NCBI GenBank assembly: GCA_030037695.1
Contig: JASHQF010000008.1
Location: 1 to 5,496, forward strand
Direction: 5' to 3'
DNA length: 5,496 bases
Source: Thermoplasmata archaeon
GTDB taxonomy: Archaea > Thermoplasmatota > Thermoplasmata > Lutacidiplasmatales > UBA184
Shown here: positions 1-5,496 of the stretch, piece by piece
How positions within the stretch are numbered: the first letter of the stretch is position 1
Layout of the letters: the number at the start of each line of letters is the position of its first letter
Translations under genes and position numbers: made by a program
Notes under the pieces: model-generated
Database searches by the model: none
What the model was told of the DNA's origin: nothing
Seen by the model: only the letters and a program-made list of their open reading frames with translations

Positions 1-1928
1 TCAACCAGTCGGCGTTCAACTCGAGCCCGCTGTTCTCGGGGGAGCCGCACGCGACCATCCCGCAGGACTTCTTCTCGTACGAGGCGGCGCGGGCGTTCTT
101 CACGAACGCCTACCCGTTCACGAACGTGGAGAACCAGATCAACACCGTCGGGGGACTGCAGTTCTTCTTCAACGCGGGCGGACCGATCCCCGCGTTCATG
201 GGAGACTACTACCCCGGTAACGAACCCGGCGACGGCTGCTCGGTGATCGCGCACGAGCAGGGCTGCAACGTGACGTACCCGTCGACGAACCCTGACACGA
301 ACGCGAACGACACGGGCGGCGCGGCGTGGTGGCTCGCCCAGGGTACGAACTCGAGCTCGCCGTTCTACGACCCGCAGCTGAAGGCGTGCATGACGTCGAG
401 CTGTGTGCTCCCGATCCTCGGGGAGCAGGGCGCGGAGAGCCTGGACGCGGCGCTGCAGCAGTGGATCACCGAGATCAAGCTGCTGAGCGGTGGCCACATC
501 CAGCCGTACGAGTACGACCTGAGCTTCTCCGACCTGATCGTCTACATCGACTTCGCACCGGCCGGTCAGAGCCCGGTGGGAGTCTGGAACCTCGGGTGGG
601 CGCCTGACTACCCCGACCCGACGGACTACCTCGCGGCGTACTCGACGCCGAACGCGGGTTACTTCAGCCCCGACGCGATCACCCTGCAGCTGGAGAACTC
701 CAGCCTGCCGACGTTCCTCAGCAACGCGAGCTGCTCGCTCGGTCACACGGGCGGCCAGGATGCGGTGGGGAACACGTCGGTGGCGTGGGCGAACTTCAGC
801 TACTGGGCGTGGAACGCGGCGGCGAAGGAGATTCCCACGAACTGCCAGGGCGTAGCGCTGGCGTTCGCGATGGAGTACCAGAACTTCTCGAACCCGCTCG
901 GTGCGAGCAACCCGAACCGGACGCTGTACTACTCTGGGGACATGTCGATCTTGAACAACCTCGACCTGTACCTGTGGTACGGACAGCAGAACCTGTACAT
1001 CTCGGCGGCGCCGTGGATCAACAACGCCTCGTTGAACACGAACCCGACGATCGGGGGCAGCCAGAACCAGCTGTGGTTCCACATCAACTACACCGCGTAC
1101 ACTCCGCCCACGACGACGAACCTGACCATCAAGGAGGTCGGGCTCCCGGCGGGAACGGCGTGGAACGTGACGGTAGACGGTGTGAACGCCACGGACACTA
1201 CGGTGGCCCACGGATCCGGCTCGACCGGCTCGATCACCGCGACGGTCGACACGGGCGCGGTCTCTCTCTCGTTGCCGAACACGACGGGCGTCCCGGCGTA
1301 CGCGCCGGTGAAGATCGTCGGAACCGGTAACCCGAGTCAGTCCGGCGGCACGGTGTCGGCGGCGACGACCTGGACGGTCACCTACGGTGCGGTCAAGACG
1401 CTGTACTTCAACGAGACGGCGGCGGGCTTCCAGCTCGCCAACGGGTCGACCTGGTCGGTCTACCTGAACGCCTCGCTGACGCACGGCGGCCCGCCCGACC
1501 AGGTGGGCACGGCTACGGTGAACGGCAGCTCCGGGACGTCGATCGCCTTCAACGTCCCGTCGACCGCTGCCTACAAGTTCACCGTGACGGGCCCGTCGGA
1601 CTACAAGGCGACCCCGCCCCGCGGCGGAGCGGCGGTCCCAGCGACCCACGCGACCTTCACGAAGATCGTGAAGTTCAAGCTCGACACGTCGGTGATCCGG
1701 TTCCACGAGACGGGGCTCTCGCCCCGGACGCTGTGGAACGTGACGATCACCGCGAGCTCGAACCCGGCGATCTCGGTGGGCACGTTGGTCACGGGCTCGG
1801 GGACGACGCTGTTGCTGCACCTCCCCTCGGGGACGTACAGCTGGAAGGCGGCGTCCGGCGTGAACAGCCAGACCGGTGTGATCACCGTATCGTACCCCAC
1901 GGCGCAGACCGTGGCGGTGACGCTCTGA
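1..1928 (+). CDS. Peptide ABC transporter substrate-binding protein (family 5), N-terminus missing, with C-terminal repeat tail
   Basis: Extracytoplasmic receptor predicted to bind peptides (or another family-5 ligand) and hand them to the B/C permease. The frame is open from base 3 to the TGA at 1926-1928, giving 641 visible residues; the GTG at 126 is internal, because homologous-looking sequence continues upstream (FFSYEAARAFFTNAYPFTNV). Residues about 1-365 are the C-terminal part of an SBP_bac_5 domain: an 'EAARAFFTNAYP' helix like the family's 'vRqAlayAid' segment, then 'WNLGWAPDYPDPTDYL' near residues 195-210, matching the family's W-x-x-DYPDP signature. Six cysteines (about 79, 88, 129, 134, 244, 281) could form three disulfides. 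Residues about 373-641 hold three beta-rich repeats. About 20 N-x-S/T sequons support an exported archaeal glycoprotein. The chain ends in a beta-strand-like 'TVAVTL' with no membrane helix, so any anchor must be in the missing N-terminus. It converges with the permease/ATPase operon, and its pairing with that operon is inferred from proximity. Peptide specificity cannot be read from the sequence. Confidence 0.9.
   Translation, partial: NQSAFNSSPLFSGEPHATIPQDFFSYEAARAFFTNAYPFTNVENQINTVGGLQFFFNAGGPIPAFMGDYYPGNEPGDGCSVIAHEQGCNVTYPSTNPDTNANDTGGAAWWLAQGTNSSSPFYDPQLKACMTSSCVLPILGEQGAESLDAALQQWITEIKLLSGGHIQPYEYDLSFSDLIVYIDFAPAGQSPVGVWNLGWAPDYPDPTDYLAAYSTPNAGYFSPDAITLQLENSSLPTFLSNASCSLGHTGGQDAVGNTSVAWANFSYWAWNAAAKEIPTNCQGVALAFAMEYQNFSNPLGASNPNRTLYYSGDMSILNNLDLYLWYGQQNLYISAAPWINNASLNTNPTIGGSQNQLWFHINYTAYTPPTTTNLTIKEVGLPAGTAWNVTVDGVNATDTTVAHGSGSTGSITATVDTGAVSLSLPNTTGVPAYAPVKIVGTGNPSQSGGTVSAATTWTVTYGAVKTLYFNETAAGFQLANGSTWSVYLNASLTHGGPPDQVGTATVNGSSGTSIAFNVPSTAAYKFTVTGPSDYKATPPRGGAAVPATHATFTKIVKFKLDTSVIRFHETGLSPRTLWNVTITASSNPAISVGTLVTGSGTTLLLHLPSGTYSWKAASGVNSQTGVITVSYPTAQTVAVTL
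1119..1394 (+). repeat. C-terminal protein repeat 1 of the binding protein (about 92 residues)
   Basis: This opens with 'LTIKEVGLPAGTAWNVTVDG', the clearest copy of the 'F/I-x-E-x-G-L-p-x-G-t-x-W-x-V' core. A Ser/Thr/Gly/Val-rich stretch with alternating hydrophobics follows, suggesting a small extracellular beta-sandwich. It closes with a 'TTWTVTYG' strand just before repeat 2. I recall the motif from Thermoplasmata surface proteins; its role (wall or matrix interaction, or a spacer) is not known to me. Confidence 0.75.
1395..1688 (+). repeat. C-terminal protein repeat 2 of the binding protein (about 98 residues)
   Basis: The core is 'LYFNETAAGFQLANGSTWSV', in which the usual G-L-P is replaced and about four residues are inserted before the G-S-T-W. 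The repeat ends with 'FTKIVKFKL'. The conserved Glu of the core lies 93 codons after the one in repeat 1. This is the most divergent of the three copies. Confidence 0.65.
1689..1925 (+). repeat. C-terminal protein repeat 3 of the binding protein (about 79 residues)
   Basis: The core is 'IRFHETGLSPRTLWNVTITA', with its Glu 98 codons after that of repeat 2. At DNA level 'tggaacgtgacg' is shared with repeat 1, so copies 1 and 3 are the closest pair. It runs to the stop codon, ending 'TAQTVAVTL' where repeat 1 has 'TTWTVTYG', so the last repeat looks complete rather than truncated. Confidence 0.7.
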
Positions 1929-1951
1929 GTCGGGTCGGAGCAGCCAGCGGA

Positions 1952-1998
1952 CCCGCTCCCCTACGGGGGAGCGGGAACCCTTTCCTTCCCTCTTTTCC
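1952..1998 (+). terminator. Hairpin plus pyrimidine tract ending the binding-protein transcript
   Basis: A perfect 10-bp inverted repeat (1952-1961 with 1966-1975) encloses the four bases TACG, so the RNA would have a C(UACG)G loop, a member of the very stable UNCG tetraloop class. A C/T-rich tract with TTT and TTTT runs (about 1979-1998) follows, starting 24 bases after the stop codon. Archaeal termination depends mainly on U-rich tracts, so the pyrimidine run may matter as much as the stem. The hairpin may also act as a 3'-end stabiliser. Confidence 0.7.
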
Positions 1999-2177
1999 TG
2001 AACTTCTCGGACGGTGAGGGAACCGCTCCCTCGAGCACGCGATCGTCACGACGTCGGAACGGACGGAGCCGGAGGGCGATCCTCCGTCTAGCTCGAGCCC
2101 CCCGAGGCCCGGATGGGGGCCCGCCCCCCGGAAGCTGGGCTGTCGATCGAGGGTGGGTCTCCCTACGCGAACCGAGA

Positions 2178-2196
2178 CGCCCCCCTCCGGGGGGCG
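2178..2196 (-). terminator. GC hairpin just beyond the stop of the ATPase gene
   Basis: An 8-bp perfect stem (2178-2185 with 2189-2196) with a 3-base loop sits 22 bases past the end of the - strand ATPase gene, where an operon terminator would lie. On the - strand the following sequence has only short T runs, so it is a weak terminator by itself. It could equally be chance in C/G-rich DNA. Confidence 0.35.
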
Positions 2197-2218
2197 GAGG
2201 GCTTGGAGCTAGGGAGCG

Positions 2219-4027
2219 CTACGGGAAGGCGGGGACGGCGGCGGGGGGTGTCGCGCGACCCTCTCCCTCGGGAGCGATCCCCTCGGCCGGCGCGGTCCCG
2301 TTCTCCGAAGGCTCCGTGTAGAGGTGGCAGGAAACGGTGTGGTCGGGGCCCATGATCGTCGGCTCGGGGCGGACCTCCTTGCAGATCGGCATCGCGTATG
2401 GGCAACGTGGGTGGAACCGGCACCCGGGTGGGGGGGTGATCAGGTTCGGCACCGATCCCGGGATCGTCTGCAGCTCCCGGTCGGGTTGGTCGAACCGGGG
2501 GATCGAGGAGAGCAACCCCTGCGCGTACGGGTGCAGCGGCCGGCGGAACAGCTCCTTCGCCGGCGCCGACTCGACGATCAGGCCCGCGTACATCACGTTC
2601 ACCCGGTCGCACACCTCCGCGATCACGCCGAGGTCGTGGGTGATCAGGACGATCGCCGTGCCGACCCGCTCCCGCAGGTCCCGCATCAGGTCGAGGATCT
2701 GGGCCTGGATCGTGACGTCGAGCGCCGTGGTCGGCTCGTCGGCGATCAGCACGTCCGGGTCGCCCGAGAGCGCCATGGCGATCATCACCCGCTGGAGCAT
2801 CCCGCCCGAGAGCTCGTGGGGGAAGCCGCGGGCGACCTGGACCGGGTTGGCGATCCGGACCTTCTCGAGCTCCTGGACCGCGCGCCAGAACGTCTCCAGG
2901 CGCAGCGGCTTGCTGACCCGGCGCGTGACGAACGGGAGACGGAACGGCAGCCCCTGCAGCTGCTCGCGGATCCGCCGCGCCCGGACGACCTGGCGCTCGT
3001 AGCGGATCGGCCGGCCCGTGCGCATCTCGGCCAGCGAGATCTCGTCCGCCTGGGCCTTCAGCACCATCAACCTCCGCTCGTGGCGGAGGTACGCCCGTTG
3101 CCAGCGGCTCAGCGGGATGCGCCGCAGGGCGCGGCGGAGCCTCCGGGCCCGCTGGGGGTCCCCGACGCCGAAGTTCCGGATGACGTAGTAGGCCTCCGTG
3201 GCGCTCGAGTTGAGATGGATCGATTCGGCGAGCCGCGCGCACGCGGCCCGCATCCCGGCGTCGTCCGCCGCGGGAGAGGCGACGAGCCGGTCGATCTCGG
3301 CGCGGATCGTCGCGTCGTCGGCCGGGACGACCGCGTCCGGCGCCCCGTCGCCGTAGTCCAGGGCCACGTTGCGCCCGCCGTGCGCCGTCCGCCACGCCCG
3401 GTCCGCCTCGAGCATCTGGTCGACGATCTCGGGGCCCTTGTGGAGCAGGAGCGCCTCGCCGAGCTGGTCGGAGATCGTGAACACCGGGTTCATCGCCTGC
3501 GACGGCTCCTGGAAGATCATCGCGATCCGGCGACCCCGGACGGCGCTCAGCCGCTCGTTCGCGGCGCGCACCCGACGGAAGCTGAGCTTCACCCGGATCC
3601 GTCCGTCGCGGCCCTTGCGGAACTTCGCCTCCTTCCCGAGACCCCACAGGAGGTCGGAGCCGCGGTAGAACACCTGGCCCGAGATCACCCGGCCGGGATC
3701 GGCGATCAGGCGGGTGATCGAGAACGCGGTGACGCTCTTGCCGCACCCCGTCTCGCCGACGAGGCCCGCGGTCTCCCCGCGTCGGGCCTGGAGGTTGACC
3801 CCGTCCAGGGCCCGCACGACCCCGTCGTACGTGAAGAAGAACGTCCTTAGGTCCCGTACCTCGAGGACGACCTCCCCCCGGGGCGTCGGGGCGGCGTTCG
3901 AGGCGGGCACGACGGTCGCCCGCGGCGCCCGACGGGGTCGCGGCGCGGAGCCGCCCCGCCCGAACCCCCGGTGGCCCATCTGGGGACGATAGCGCCGCTC
4001 CCCCCCGAACGCGCTCGACTCGGCCAT
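2219..4027 (-). CDS. dppD: Dipeptide/oligopeptide ABC transporter ATPase (DppD/OppD family) with large inserts
   Basis: Cytoplasmic ATPase driving uptake through the B/C permease. In 602 residues all ABC motifs are intact: Walker A GETGCGKS (91-98), Q-loop FQEP (Q173), signature LSGGM (406-410), Walker B VLIADEP (D430, E431), D-loop TALD (434-437), and switch His464 in ITHDLGVI. The peptide-transporter C-terminal region follows: 'PLHPYAQGLLSSIP' (497-510) and 'GCRFHPRCPYAMPIC', with C536, C542, C549 and C567 in the pattern linked to an iron-sulfur cluster in DppD/OppD proteins. Typical family members are about 320-340 residues. The excess is an Arg/Gly/Pro-rich N-terminal tail (1-50), about 25 extra residues before the Q-loop, a roughly 170-residue insert (about 205-378), and a low-complexity tail (570-602). 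The ATG at 4025-4027 lies 9 bases after the permease C stop, preceded by a G-rich GGCGGGG. The next ATG (Met17, at 3979) has no visible ribosome-binding site but would leave the ABC domain intact. DppD versus OppD cannot be separated by eye. Confidence 0.92.
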   Translation of the reverse strand: MAESSAFGGERRYRPQMGHRGFGRGGSAPRPRRAPRATVVPASNAAPTPRGEVVLEVRDLRTFFFTYDGVVRALDGVNLQARRGETAGLVGETGCGKSVTAFSITRLIADPGRVISGQVFYRGSDLLWGLGKEAKFRKGRDGRIRVKLSFRRVRAANERLSAVRGRRIAMIFQEPSQAMNPVFTISDQLGEALLLHKGPEIVDQMLEADRAWRTAHGGRNVALDYGDGAPDAVVPADDATIRAEIDRLVASPAADDAGMRAACARLAESIHLNSSATEAYYVIRNFGVGDPQRARRLRRALRRIPLSRWQRAYLRHERRLMVLKAQADEISLAEMRTGRPIRYERQVVRARRIREQLQGLPFRLPFVTRRVSKPLRLETFWRAVQELEKVRIANPVQVARGFPHELSGGMLQRVMIAMALSGDPDVLIADEPTTALDVTIQAQILDLMRDLRERVGTAIVLITHDLGVIAEVCDRVNVMYAGLIVESAPAKELFRRPLHPYAQGLLSSIPRFDQPDRELQTIPGSVPNLITPPPGCRFHPRCPYAMPICKEVRPEPTIMGPDHTVSCHLYTEPSENGTAPAEGIAPEGEGRATPPAAVPAFP

Positions 4028-4036
4028 CGGCCCCGC

Positions 4037-5299
4037 CTAGCGGCGCAGTCTCGGGTCGAGGGCGTCGCGCAGTCCGTCCGACAGGAGGTTCACGCTGATG
4101 GCATAGAGGAACAACGCCATGCCCGGGAAGAAGATCTGCCACCACGGGATGAAGCAGGCGCCCTGGCTGCAGGCGAGCAGGTAGTCGGAGATGTCCGAGA
4201 TCCCGAGCGCCGAGATCGTCCCGAGCTCGGGGAAGTAGAGGGTGTTGCCGGGGAAGATGTGGAAGCCGAGGAAGACGAGGCCCCCGACCGTGAGGGGGAT
4301 CGTCCCGACGTCGAGGGAGAACTGGATGAACACCGGGAAGACGCTGTTGGGGATGATGTGCCGGAAGAGGATCCGGGCCTTCCCCGACCCGCTCGCGCGG
4401 GCGGCCTCGACGTACTTCATCTCCCGGACGACCAGCACCTGCCCGCGCACGAGCCGAGCGTAGAGCGGCCACCAGACGACGGCGAAGCTCAGGATCAACA
4501 GCTCAAGACGAACGTTCGGGCCCTGGTTCGTCGTGGAGTTGCTGGCCAGGCCGGCGAAAACGGTGATCACGACGATGACGAACAGGATCACCGGGATCGA
4601 CAGGAAGATGTCGACGATCCGCATCAGCGCCTCGTCGATCATGCCGCCCCACGTACCCGCGATCGCGCCGACGACGAGCCCGATCGCCGCCCCCGCACCC
4701 ACGATCGAGACCGAGAAGATCAGCGACCAGTCGGTCCCGCGGAGCATCCCCGACGTGAGGTTGAAGATCGGCTGGGTGACCCCTTCCTCGAGCGCTAAGC
4801 CCCCGAGCGGGAAGAACCCCGGATCGACCACGGTCTTCGAGCTCAGCGAGATCGTGGGCGGGATCGCGCCCGGGAGGTAGACCGTCTCGTTACCGGAACC
4901 GGTGCTCGGTAACTTGTACCATTCCCCGTTGCAGAACTGCGCCGCGTTGGTCGGCGGCACCACCTCGTACGTGCAGATGTAGTTCGGGCAGGACGAGACG
5001 TCGCTCGCGCTGAAGTTCCCCGGGTGGGCCGGGTTCCCCGTATAGCCCGTCCCCGCGCCCTGGGGCCCGAAGTTCGTGGAGCAGTACGACGGCATGACGT
5101 ACCAATTGTACGGAAGGAACAGCGCGAAGACGGCGACCGCCGCGATGGCCAGGATGATCCCGAGGCCGACCATCGCGAGGGAGTTCCGGCGCAGGAAGTA
5201 CCAGGTCCGCTTCATCTGGGCGAGGCGCGGGCTCGGGCGCCGACCGGTGCGGGGGGGCTGGGTCGGGGGGACGATCGACGCGGGATCGTTCGCTGCCAT
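4037..5299 (-). CDS. dppC: Dipeptide/oligopeptide ABC transporter permease (DppC/OppC family)
   Basis: Inner subunit of the transmembrane channel, 420 residues, against about 300 for typical DppC. Predicted membrane segments: about 41-62, 190-215, 230-252, 264-282, 321-345 and 388-406. The EAA loop that docks the ATPase is clear: 'EAARASGSGKARILFRHIIP' (298-317). The C-terminus 'LSDGLRDALDPRLRR' is the family ending. The outer loop between helices 1 and 2 (about 63-189) is greatly enlarged and holds C73, C104, C109 and C123 plus sequons at N95, N137 and N180. Just before helix 2, 'LRGTDWSLIFS' keeps the family's G-T-D but lacks about 15 residues that normally carry a GRDxxSR-like stretch. The last outer loop adds C377 and C382. 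The ATG at 5297-5299 is 8 bases after the permease B stop, with a weak AAGGT between them. An internal Met29 at 5215 has no better site. The C family is certain from the ending and the EAA loop; the exact substrate is not. Confidence 0.93.
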   Translation of the reverse strand: MAANDPASIVPPTQPPRTGRRPSPRLAQMKRTWYFLRRNSLAMVGLGIILAIAAVAVFALFLPYNWYVMPSYCSTNFGPQGAGTGYTGNPAHPGNFSASDVSSCPNYICTYEVVPPTNAAQFCNGEWYKLPSTGSGNETVYLPGAIPPTISLSSKTVVDPGFFPLGGLALEEGVTQPIFNLTSGMLRGTDWSLIFSVSIVGAGAAIGLVVGAIAGTWGGMIDEALMRIVDIFLSIPVILFVIVVITVFAGLASNSTTNQGPNVRLELLILSFAVVWWPLYARLVRGQVLVVREMKYVEAARASGSGKARILFRHIIPNSVFPVFIQFSLDVGTIPLTVGGLVFLGFHIFPGNTLYFPELGTISALGISDISDYLLACSQGACFIPWWQIFFPGMALFLYAISVNLLSDGLRDALDPRLRR

Positions 5300-5307
5300 C
5301 GTACCTT

Positions 5308-5496
5308 CTAGCCCAGCCGGACCCGGGGGTCGAGGTAGGCATACAGGACGTCCACGATGATGTTCGCGGCGACCACGAGGTAGGTGAACAGGATCGTCGA
5401 ACCGAAGACGACGCCGATGTCGATCGGCCCGTTGTTCGTCTGCACCGCGAGGGCGAGGGCGCGGCCGATCCCGTTGAGGTTGAAGACGGTCTCGAC
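5308..5496 (-). CDS. dppB: Dipeptide/oligopeptide ABC transporter permease (DppB/OppB family), C-terminal 62 residues only
   Basis: Partner permease of the C subunit; the gene runs off the right edge of the window. Translating back from the TAG (complement of 5308-5310) gives 62 residues starting 'VETVFNLNGIGRALALAVQT' and ending 'VDVLYAYLDPRVRLG'. The first part matches the family's 'VETVFxxxGxGRLL' segment after the EAA loop. It is followed by a final membrane helix, 'GSTILFTYLVVAANIIV', and the LDPRxR ending typical of this family. It is the upstream gene of the operon as far as can be seen, 8 bases before permease C. Any promoter for the operon lies outside the window. Confidence 0.92.
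   Translation of the reverse strand, partial: VETVFNLNGIGRALALAVQTNNGPIDIGVVFGSTILFTYLVVAANIIVDVLYAYLDPRVRLG

Larger units (their letters stand above)
1929..2218. other. Convergent intergenic region between the binding protein and the transporter operon
   Basis: This stretch of 290 bases holds no gene I can support. It carries the two terminator candidates listed separately and several other short GC inverted repeats: 2016-2021 with 2027-2032 (6 bp, 5-nt loop), 2070-2075 with 2081-2086 (6 bp), and a G5/C5 pairing at 2115-2119 with 2124-2128. Both flanking genes end here, so no promoter is expected and none was seen. Confidence 0.7.

Noticed and set aside
126..128. GTG as the start of the binding protein
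   Set aside because: The frame is open to the left edge and the upstream residues fit the solute-binding family, so this is an internal valine codon.
2016..2088. Additional small inverted repeats (2016-2032 and 2062-2088)
   Set aside because: Stems of 6-7 bp in very GC-rich DNA are expected by chance, lack T-rich tails, and the second region has two mutually exclusive pairings, so they are not listed as terminators.
2324..3850. + strand open frame of 508 codons opposite the ATPase
   Set aside because: It is composed of Arg/Asp/Val/Leu-biased low-complexity sequence typical of the complement of a GC-rich gene. The opposite strand has all ABC ATPase motifs.
2163..4472. Long - strand open frame of 769 codons overlapping the ATPase and permease C
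   Set aside because: It is Arg/Gly/Pro-rich with no domain signal and overlaps two genes with clear motifs in other frames. In GC-rich DNA such antisense or offset frames stay open by chance.
3971..4798. + strand open frame of 275 codons opposite permease C
   Set aside because: It is extremely rich in Asp, Glu and Arg with no recognisable fold, and mirrors the real permease frame.
1..5496. CRISPR arrays, tRNA genes, insertion sequences, toxin-antitoxin or defence genes
   Set aside because: No regularly spaced direct repeats, cloverleaf sequence, transposase motifs or terminal inverted repeats were seen. All genes belong to one transporter.

Overview
This GC-rich window holds most of a dipeptide/oligopeptide-type ABC importer. 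A substrate-binding protein lies on the + strand and its N-terminus is cut by the left edge. Converging on it from the - strand is a compact cluster in the order permease B (cut by the right edge), permease C, ATPase D. The organism is most likely a high-GC archaeon of the Thermoplasmata lineage. That is an inference from three features: C-terminal binding-protein repeats with a 'F-x-E-t-G-L-p-x-G-t-x-W-x-V' core, which I recall as common in Thermoplasmata surface proteins; about 20 N-glycosylation sequons in the binding protein; and enlarged, cysteine-bearing extracytoplasmic parts in both the permease and the binding protein. No rRNA or other marker gene is present to confirm it.

Layout: 1-1928 (+) is the binding protein, with a family-5 solute-binding domain followed by three beta-rich repeats of about 75-98 residues and no C-terminal membrane anchor. 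Positions 1929-2218 are a convergent intergenic region. It holds a strong + strand terminator-like hairpin with a perfect 10-bp stem and a cUACGg loop, plus weaker GC-rich hairpins, one of which could serve the opposing genes. Positions 2219-4027 (-) encode the DppD/OppD-like ATPase, 4037-5299 (-) the DppC/OppC-like permease, and 5308-5496 (-) the last 62 residues of the DppB/OppB-like permease. The - strand gaps are 8 and 9 bases, so the three are almost certainly one operon transcribed right to left.

Function: B and C should form the membrane channel, D should hydrolyse ATP on the cytoplasmic side, and the binding protein should deliver peptides from outside. No DppF/OppF-like second ATPase is seen; where one would normally follow D the operon ends, so a partner must lie elsewhere or D acts as a homodimer.

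The window is a recognisable transporter, not an unknown system. What is unusual is the elaboration of its parts: an ATPase about 270 residues longer than typical, with a roughly 170-residue charged insert between Q-loop and signature motif; a permease with a large four-cysteine outer loop that lacks the usual GRDxxSR-type stretch; and a binding protein with a repeat tail.
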